Source: Methanobacteriota archaeon (lineage in GTDB: Archaea; Altiarchaeota; Altiarchaeia; IMC4; QMZM01). From it: a stretch of 5,190 nucleotides of DNA. Each line of letters starts with the position of its first letter. The stretch's first letter is position 1. Of the stretch, positions 1 through 5,190 are shown in pieces. A program made the position numbers and the translations under genes. The stretch covers positions 1-5,190 of the forward strand of contig JAKFXM010000130.1 of the NCBI GenBank assembly GCA_021731385.1, given 5' to 3'. Under the pieces are notes generated by a model that saw only the letters and a list, made by a program, of their open reading frames with translations, was not told the DNA's origin and made no database searches.

Positions 1-555
1 AACGTCCCTGATTTTATTAAGGTCTTCATAATTCTTTATTCCTTCTATCCCTGCAAGACTCTCTAACTCCTTTACAATGTACATGACTGAAGAAACCGTG
101 TAAGGCATTTCCTTGCTTGGCGCCCCACCAATCCCTCTCTGCACATCAGCCCCTCTTTCAATCAGCTTTTGAGACCACGCAAGTTTTCCTCTGATGTCTG
201 AGAGAGAATCAAATACTTTGCTCTTTTCATCTCTGCTAAGTTTCTCAAATTCAGCAATAAATCCTGACAATTCTTTCTTCTCAGTTTCTATCTCACCAGA
301 ATCTTTCCTATCTATAACCCAGCCTAGGACTTCAACTGTCTTAATTATTGCATCTGGATCTGCTGTAGCCAATAACCTGCCCATATAATTAAATCCATTC
401 TTCAGAATTTCCTTTTCTCTGAATTCTTCTTGTAGATTATCTAGGGTTTGTTTTGCTTTAGAGATTTCCTGCGTTGTAGTGCCTAATTTTTCGGCTTCAG
501 GAATTTCACCAACAGATGGTTTTACAAGTTCTTTTCTTTTTGTTAGCAGAGATAC
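1..555 (-). other. Helical charged region C-terminal to the Rossmann domain, residues 1546-1730
   Basis: After a short K-R-K-E basic start and a Pro-containing linker (P1558, P1564), long helices run at 1573-1596, 1599-1609, 1612-1626, 1636-1676 and 1697-1713. A Gly-rich turn with I-G-G-A-P (1687-1691) breaks the series. There are no catalytic motifs and no membrane segment. The frame is still open at position 1, so the protein continues beyond the window and no stop or terminator is visible. Confidence 0.5.
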
Positions 556-3500
556 ACCATACTGACCAAATTTCAGATTGTTTTCTTTTTCAAAATCCCT
601 TATTTTTTGATCTTCTACTTCCACTATCTGATCTGCATAGTTCTTCACCCATTGTTCCTTATTATCGGTGATAATCGTCCCTTTTTTATTCAGCTTGTCT
701 ATAATCAAATCTCTAATCTTCTCAGGAAATTCTTTGACCTGGAGTGCTTTATCAATATAGTGGTCTATACCTTTTTCAATCTCTGTTATTAACCCTTTAG
801 GATACCCCTCTTCATTACGTGCATCTCCAATCTCAAAATACAATATTTTTCTTTCTGTAATCTCTCCGGGCATAGTAAATGGTATTTCATAGGCAGATAA
901 TTTCTCATTAAATTGTATTTTACCAACCTTTGCACCGCAGGATTCTAATTCCCATAAAATTGGATACTTGGCACAACCTATCTCAAAATCTAGAGTATTA
1001 GAACTTGTCCATCCCTGTCTTTTCTTCTCCTCAAAATAACGACTCTTTATAATTTCTCTTAATCCCTCAGGTAGGTCTTCAATTGTGTAAAACTCTTCGA
1101 ACCCTGTTTCAGGTTTGGCTATATCTTCAATGAAACCCATATGTTTCATAGGTTTGGGGTTGAATGTTAAGGAATCAGCAAAAATAAATTCCACCCCATC
1201 AGTACATGCCAACGCAGTAGAAATATCCCCTGCAGGGCCTATACAACCTACCCTTCCCTTCTTTTCTTCTGGATTAGCCCTTTCCTTTATTAATTCAAGA
1301 TATTTAATTCTTTCAGGAGTGAATATTCCCTGTAGTTGTAATTTTTTCTCTGTAGTGCCTAACTTTCCTGCCTTGTATCTCTCAAGTTTCTCGCGGGATT
1401 TCTCTACTTCCTGTTTGGCGAATTCAAGAGCCTTCTCTGGAGAATATTCACCTTTGGCATACTTCTTTAAAGCATCACTACGACCACCAATACCTCCCGC
1501 ATCTATAAAGTGAGTAATTTTATCTCCAGATACAAGCCTTACTGTAATATTGTAGTCTTCCCCCGTGTACTTTCTTATTGCATAGACTAAATTCAGCAAT
1601 TGAGTATCATAAAGCCGGCCCAAATTCATTATGTGTCCGCAGATATGCGATATTATTTTAATATCTGCCTTTTCTGGTTCATCCCACAATTTATTGCATT
1701 CTTTTCTAACTTCTGGAATTAGTTTCTTTATCTCAAATAATGGCTTGAATTCCTCGGAATTTTCATCAAGTTGTGAGAATGGAATTCCACTATACAATTT
1801 TTCTATTAATGAAATTGATTCCTCTATTCCATTCCGATCTTTCTCTCTATCCTCCAAATAATTTACATAATCCTCTGCATCAGCAACTATAGCCTGTATA
1901 ACAGTTCCAACTCCTTTTTTATAGTATCTCCCCATCTCCTCAGCCTTGGCTTTCAGTATCTCTACCTCAACCTTAGCCCTTACCTTCTCAGTTGTCTTCT
2001 CATTAATGAGGAATAATTCATGCGTTGCCTTCAGTGCAATCTCAGCAATCTTTGCAAGCCTTGATTTATCCTCACCGCATTTCTCGCTTGCGATCTTGAT
2101 TGCATCAATAACCCATTCTATATTTTCAGGAATGAATTCTATTTTTTTCAGAATTTGGATAATGTCATCCTCTGAAAGTTTTATCTCTTCCGAAATTCTT
2201 TTTAAAATTTCCCCTGCCTTCGTCCTGAGTATCGGGCTTATGACCTCTTCTTCCGTACTTATTGTGTGTCTCTCCGTCTCTCCTGATTTTTTAGTTACCG
2301 TTACTGTAGCCACACCCCCTTTCAACTCTTCTGGAGGCTTAAGTCTCTCCTTTAGTCTGTCGAATAATCTCCCGGCATCTTTTCCTTCAATCTCAATCTT
2401 TTCCCCCTTCTTTTCATGTGCAATTCCCTTAAGCAGAGATTCAACATTCGTGGAATCGGTTGGGGTTACTTCGATACGAATTCTTTCGGGAGGAGTTTCT
2501 AATCCCCTTATCTCTTCATCAATCTTTTTTCCTACCTCATCCTCACCTAATTTGAAATCCTCTATGCCGTGTTTGTAGCAGATTACAGCTACTTCAGGAA
2601 TTGACAGATTATACTTATCTGCTAATTCCCTTGCTAAATCAATGGCTGCTATAACCCAGTCAGAATTTATAGAATTGTCAACAATGTCTGAAATTTCATT
2701 AACAGCGAGCCCGGTTTCTTTTCGTATCCTGTAAATGTTGCAGAATTCGTCAAGGGTTCTGGCTTTATCGCCTTTGACCTGAATTCTGTTATCTTCAGAG
2801 AATATTGTGCCTTCGATTTCATTTTCTTCAAGGTAGATCTGCAGGAAATTGAATTTAGAAATTTCTTTCTTACTGCCATCTTTGAGGGTTAGTTCGATAT
2901 TATTACCTTTAATCTCGGCGTGGAGGATTTGGGATAGTGTTGTAATTTTATTAAACCATTGGGATGAATAATCCATATCAACACCGCTCGCTCTGGGACC
3001 CCCCGGATGGCTGTGTATATCTATATCTAAACAGGGGGCGATCATCCCAGAGGTCTCACCAAATCCGCCTTTTATTATTGTGACAATGCCCTCCCCGCCA
3101 ATTATACCTAAGTTAGTTAATTCCCCAATTACCCTCTCTCTTTCTATAGTCTCACTCTTAACACCATCTTTATTGTAGTAAATTACTTTAGTCCCCTTTC
3201 TGTCATACCAAATAACAATAAATTGCACTTCAGAATGACATTTTGCATAGCTCTCAGGATAATACTCTATCCTAATTTCATTAGGGAAATTCCTGTCTAA
3301 CAGTTTTTCAATCTGGTCTAATGATTCAAAGCTGTTTATTATACGATATGACTTTGCCGCCATATTCATTGACTCATCTATAATCCTGTTTATGTCGTGC
3401 TCTTCTTTGGCCTTCAAGAATTCGATAAACCTATCATAATACCCTGGATATAATCTGATTAGCAGGGATAACAATATCGTAGAGGTCTCACCCTTTCCAA

Positions 3501-5190
3501 ATCTCTCAGTTAGAACTCCAAATATCTGTTCGATACTTTTTGCTTCTTTTACTACTTCTGACACAGATTTACTGTTACAAATTACGGCAGTACCAAAGGG
3601 GCTGTCTATAAAAGCGGATGTTATGTTTTCTAACCCTAATAGATCAATCAATCGGTTAGCTGTATCTTCATAGGATACCTTTCCGATTATCTTACTTACA
3701 ACTTCTGCTTTAATTTGCGTTTGAGGAATATCCGGGACTATTTCACCCAATGCCCGTATGGCTTCAAATATAACCTTAAGCTCTGTATCATCTAATTGAG
3801 CAATTAACGGTTCGACAGCATTAATAGAGTATGATTTACCCAATGCCTCACAGATGAATGATTTTTCAAACCACTGGGCAGTCCTTAATTTCTCAATCAG
3901 CCAGAAAACTGCTTCATCAATTGATGAAAATTCCTTTATCTTACTAAATTCTTCATCAGCATATTTCCAGAATTCTTTGTATTTCGGATTTTCTCTGTCT
4001 TTATCTTTCAGTACAGATACATCGAGATATGGCATAGGCGCAAGATTTGGTTCTTCATATGGTGATTTTGATGATGGGGGATATTCCTCTTTAATTCCAA
4101 ATATTTCAATCTCCTCATCCAACATGGGTTCTCCTTTTCTTAACCTATTCAAGGCCTCTGCTGATAGCTCTACCCTTTTCATCTCTTTCCTCTTTGCTAT
4201 TCCTTCTTTTTCCAGTTCTCTTGCCCATACATCAATTCTATCAGAAGTTATTTCGCTAATGGTCTTGAGTATTGTGGCATTAACTGATAATCCAGAATCA
4301 TATATCCTTTTCCAGTTTTCGACTACATACTCAAATGCCTTGGCAGTTATCAATGGCAATAGATTATTAGAAATCCCCTTCTCCTTAACCCCTCTTATAA
4401 TCTGAATCCTGAAGTCTTGGCTTAGTCTCTGTGCTTGCCTCTGTTCCGTATTGTATGTCTCGTATGGTAAGATTGGAACATCCTCTAAACCGGTAATTTC
4501 AAATCCACTTATAGCTAAAATTCCTGCAATCTCACCAATCTCCCTTTTTCCAAAATATTCTTCTACTTTACGTAGTCTATCAACTATACCCTTCTCTTTC
4601 TGCCCTAATAATGCATATATCTCATTATCCTTATACAGCTTCTTGCCAAGATAATAGATTTCAGATTGAGTTAATTCCTCGAAGTTACCTTTATCTAAAA
4701 GATGGTTTCTTTTACCCAATATTGGCTTTAGCACTTTAGCTACCTTATCCTTTACCTTTTCATTCCATAGGAGACCCTCCCCCAAGGAATACAAACCATA
4801 GACATATTCAGTAACCTCTCTCGGGGTATGCTCCGTTGATTCTATAGCCAACAAACCAAAGCGATCTTCTATTTCTGGATTGATCCTAACACGTTTCATT
4901 AAAGAGTTGCAGATGGCATGATACACCTCAGAGGGTAAAGCGAATAATGGCCCTTTAATAATCCTTCTCGTTGTCTCACCCGTTGCCCAGGTTCCATGTT
5001 CAAAGTCATGTTCTTTATATAACATCCCCTCTGTGAATTTCTTTACCCATTCCAGAGGGAATCGCTTCAGGTTATGTACATAACATAATCCAAGAAGGAA
5101 ATCGCTATCATCTTCATGATTTACCCCTAACCTCTCAATTATCCACTTAATCTTGCTGAACTCTTTATTCTTATCTATATAGTAATCAGC
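1..5190 (-). CDS. Internal fragment of a giant multi-domain protein, both ends outside the window
   Basis: One frame on the minus strand is open across the entire window. I read all 1730 plus-strand triplets from position 1 and met no TTA, CTA or TCA. An open frame this long cannot arise by chance at this base composition, and the translation is normal for a soluble protein: many Lys, Glu, Ile and Leu, regular amphipathic helices, and few Cys. The fragment has no signal peptide in view and no hydrophobic run long enough for a membrane helix; the nearest, around residues 571-580, is too short. Modules in order are helical, HEAT-like, JAMM-like, two HPr-like/helical units, coiled coil, methyltransferase-like Rossmann, and helical tail. 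Internal Met codons are common but the frame stays coding-like upstream of all of them, so I place no start here. No family match covers the whole fragment, and the overall function is unknown. A giant protein of an Omnitrophota-like bacterium is my best guess for origin, by architecture only. Confidence 0.96.
556..1335 (-). other. Degenerate SAM-methyltransferase-like Rossmann domain, residues 1286-1545
   Basis: The core order matches class I SAM methyltransferases. Motif I is a strand and Gly-rich loop, R-V-G-C-I-G-P-A-G-D-I-S-T-A-L (1313-1327), followed by V-E-F-I-F-A-D-S (1333-1340), whose D1339 is where an acidic residue at the end of beta-2 normally contacts the ribose. A later strand I-L-Y-F-E-I-G-D-A (1449-1457) resembles the strand before the adenine-contacting Asp. 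After I-D-H-Y-I-D-K-A (1475-1482) a helix leads to L-N-K-K-G-T-I-I-T-D-N (1500-1510), the usual 'G-G-x-x-x-x-D' beta-5 region. The segment 1345-1448 is longer than a minimal fold and may be an insertion. Motif I is G-C-I-G-P-A-G rather than the usual D/E-x-G-x-G-x-G, so SAM binding is doubtful. The domain may be structural or bind a different ligand. Confidence 0.5.
1336..2016 (-). other. Charged helical and coiled-coil region, residues 1059-1285, unrecognised
   Basis: Long charged helices dominate at residues 1064-1087, 1121-1132, 1151-1167 and 1252-1275, the last with heptad-like spacing (E-K-A-L, A-K-Q-E-V, R-E-K-L-E-R). Between them, residues 1176-1235 form a more compact part with helices around 1180-1208, a strand T-V-R-L-V (1216-1220) and a Gly-rich turn A-G-G-I-G-G (1231-1236). 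I see no family signature. It could be a small alpha/beta domain or part of the lead-in to the methyltransferase-like domain that follows. Confidence 0.45.
2017..2235 (-). other. Helical block, duplicated unit copy B, residues 986-1058
   Basis: This is the second copy of the block at residues 821-875. It is recognised by W-V-I-D-A-I-K-I-A (1026-1034) and by the same spacing to the helices before and after. It is followed by a longer charged helix rather than by another HPr-like segment, so the duplication stops at two recognisable copies within the window. Confidence 0.5.
2236..2340 (-). other. Beta-hairpin segment, residues 951-985
   Basis: After K-P-P-E-E-L come a strong strand V-A-T-V-T-V-T (960-966), a turn K-K-S-G and a second strand, then an acidic helix start (T-E-E-E, 979-982). 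It may be an extra hairpin of HPr-like copy B, or the first strand of a further domain of beta-grasp or HPr type. I cannot decide between these. It has no counterpart between HPr-like copy A and its helical block. Confidence 0.35.
2341..2490 (-). other. HPr-like C-terminal half, copy B, residues 901-950
   Basis: The segment runs R-I-R-I-E-V-T-P (903-910), T-D-S-T, N-V-E-S-L-L (915-920), K-K-G-E-K-I-E-I-E-G-K-D-A (927-939) and a final amphipathic helix (940-950). It follows the second half of HPr closely: N-x-x-S-[IL] around regulatory Ser-46, then K-G-x-x-I-x-I, G-x-D-A and the last helix. S918 falls at the position of Ser-46. The N-terminal half with the phosphorylated His (G-[LI]-H-A-R-P) is not found upstream; residues 882-900 are a charged helix with T-P-P instead. 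So the fold may be kept while phosphotransfer is lost. The comparison is from memory of the family and was not searched. Confidence 0.45.
2566..2730 (-). other. Helical block, duplicated unit copy A, residues 821-875
   Basis: Three helices follow the HPr-like segment A. The most telling stretch starts at W845: W-V-I-A-A-I-D-L-A-R-E, and it matches the block at W1026 (W-V-I-D-A-I-K-I-A-S-E). Over 30 ungapped positions from each Trp I count 10 identities (W, V, I, A, I, A, E, A, I, K), with many Ile/Leu/Val exchanges besides. The helix upstream aligns with a two-residue gap. The function is unknown. Confidence 0.5.
2731..2901 (-). other. HPr-like C-terminal half, copy A, residues 764-820 (degenerate)
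   Basis: The order is a strand I-E-L-T-L (765-769), a turn K-D-G, S-K-K-E-I-S-K-F (773-780), a short helix, then a strand R-I-Q-V-K-G (802-807), D-K-A (808-810) and a final helix. This mirrors the second half of HPr, the PTS phosphocarrier, where a strand and K-D-G turn lead to the helix around the regulatory Ser-46, then to a G-x-x-I-x-I strand and the last helix after G-x-D-A. The HPr active site (G-[LI]-H-A-R-P) is absent, and the helix-to-strand part carries about ten extra residues. If the homology is real, this is a structural relic or a binding module, not a phosphocarrier. It follows directly after the JAMM-like segment. Confidence 0.3.
2917..3345 (-). other. JAMM/MPN-like (Mov34/JAB) metal-dependent isopeptidase-type domain, residues 616-758
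   Basis: A beta-rich segment leads into D-I-D-I-H-S-H-P-G-G-P-R-A-S-G-V-D, with H726, H728, P729, S735 and D738. JAMM domains carry a zinc site of the form H-[ST]-H-P, then several residues, then S-x-x-D, plus a Glu on an earlier strand. They cleave isopeptide or peptide bonds next to ubiquitin-like proteins or related substrates. All the residues of the H-S-H-P/S-x-x-D part are present, though the loop between the second His and Ser is six residues rather than the seven in Rpn11 or RadC. Strands before the motif include residues 655-662, 667-672 and 695-706. The catalytic Glu is not certain: E690 before G-I-I-G-G is the best fit, with E683, E685, E700 and E712 as alternatives. It could instead be another metal hydrolase fold using an H-x-H pair. 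Confidence 0.55.
2977..3015 (-). other. Putative zinc-binding motif H-S-H-P ... S-x-x-D
   Basis: Codons for H726 (3013-3015), S727, H728 (3007-3009), P729, S735 (2986-2988) and D738 (2977-2979) are all intact. In JAMM enzymes the two His and the Asp bind zinc and the Ser stabilises the transition state. Keeping every one of these in a protein whose other modules look decayed suggests selection on the site, which is inference. Confidence 0.55.
3361..3960 (-). other. HEAT-like helical solenoid, residues 411-610
   Basis: The best part lies at residues 440-488. A helix ending in E-A-L-G (448-451) is followed by A-V-E-P-L-I-A-Q-L-D-D (458-468) and then E-A-I-R-A-L-G-E-I (476-484). This is the classic HEAT-repeat layout: a helix ending A-L-G, a turn, a second helix with P-L-I-x-x-L and Asp-Asp, then the next A-L-G helix. 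HEAT repeats form curved helical scaffolds that bind other proteins. Flanking helices (411-437, 491-520, 553-565, 571-605) probably continue the solenoid in more diverged form. No catalytic residues are seen. The region sits directly N-terminal to the JAMM-like segment and may position its substrate, which is inference. Confidence is high for one to two HEAT units and lower for the limits. Confidence 0.65.
4021..4092 (-). other. Pro-rich linker between helical regions, residues 367-390
   Basis: About 24 residues hold six prolines (P371, P372, P377, P381, P385, P387) together with Ser, Glu and Tyr, between two helical regions. Low helix propensity and the acidic stretch just before it (residues 357-363) mark it as a flexible inter-domain linker. 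It gives a natural boundary for cutting the protein into domains. Confidence 0.6.
4141..5190 (-). other. All-helical region of the giant protein, residues 1-350, unrecognised
   Basis: This stretch encodes almost only predicted helices separated by short polar loops. Helices can be seen around residues 12-22, 118-137, 189-211, 255-270, 276-310 and 321-350. Trp occurs within helices at 16, 48, 142, 293 and 322. The pattern suits a helical solenoid of the HEAT/ARM/TPR kind, but I cannot fix a repeat period or assign a family. There are no visible catalytic or metal-binding motifs. It most probably acts as a scaffold or binding surface within the larger protein, which is inference from fold class alone. 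The region is cut by the window edge, so its N-terminal limit is unknown. Confidence 0.6.

Noticed and set aside
1621..1680. Possible histidine-kinase H-box at S-H-I-C-G-H-I-M-N-L-G (residues 1180-1190)
   Set aside because: It only loosely recalls an H-D-x-x-N-x-L phosphoacceptor helix. No kinase N, G1 or G2 boxes follow, and the next domain is Rossmann-like.
2142..2148. Run of seven T (A7 on the coding strand) as a slippage or frameshift site
   Set aside because: The frame is open and coding-like on both sides in the same phase, so no frameshift is needed, and short A runs are normal for Lys codons in this gene.
1946..2578. Plus-strand open frame of 210 codons
   Set aside because: It lies antisense to the continuous minus-strand frame. 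Its translation is Ser/Phe/Leu/Ile-rich with no domain pattern, as expected for the shadow of a Lys/Glu-rich gene. The same holds for plus-strand frames at 194-388, 607-792, 1115-1513, 1631-1861, 3854-4405 and 4451-4654.
2667..2879. Minus-strand open frame of 70 codons in a different phase
   Set aside because: It overlaps the long minus-strand frame in another phase and has a Lys/Ser-rich composition without features. The main frame is coding-like throughout this stretch.
3049..3492. 12-base direct repeat AGAGGTCTCACC at 3049-3060 and 3481-3492
   Set aside because: Both encode G-E-T-S in frame, but the flanks differ and a 12-base match in a 5 kb coding sequence with biased codons is expected by chance.

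Overview
The whole window is the inside of one very long gene on the minus strand. In the frame whose plus-strand triplets begin at position 1, no stop codon (TTA, CTA or TCA on the plus strand) occurs in 5190 bases. The result is 1730 codons with neither the true start nor the stop in view. I found no intergenic space, RNA gene, promoter, terminator, mobile element or CRISPR array. Residue numbers below count from the window's right edge: residue 1 is at 5188-5190 and residue 1730 is at 1-3.

The protein is rich in Lys, Glu and Ile, has no convincing transmembrane segment in this part, and reads as a string of modules. From N- to C-terminal side these are: an all-helical region (1-350); a short Pro-rich linker (367-390); a helical solenoid containing a clear HEAT-like repeat (411-610); a beta-rich segment ending in a JAMM/MPN-type metal-site motif, HSHP then S-x-x-D (616-758); two successive units, each a segment resembling the C-terminal half of the phosphocarrier HPr followed by a similar helical block (764-875 and 901-1058); a charged helical and coiled-coil stretch (1059-1285); a degenerate Rossmann domain laid out like a class I SAM-dependent methyltransferase (1286-1545); and a helical, charged tail (1546-1730).

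The source is most likely a bacterium with moderately low GC (about 33-43% in lines I counted) that carries giant genes. Giant multi-domain proteins of this kind are known from uncultured lineages such as Candidatus Omnitrophota. The mix of HEAT, HPr-like and methyltransferase-like modules would suit that group, but this assignment is inference and was not checked by any search.

The function is unknown. The modules look like worn copies of signalling or enzymatic domains linked by helical scaffold. The JAMM-like site is the one place where catalytic residues seem largely kept. The most notable points are the length of the open frame, the JAMM-like site inside it, the duplicated HPr-like/helical unit and the decayed methyltransferase-like domain.
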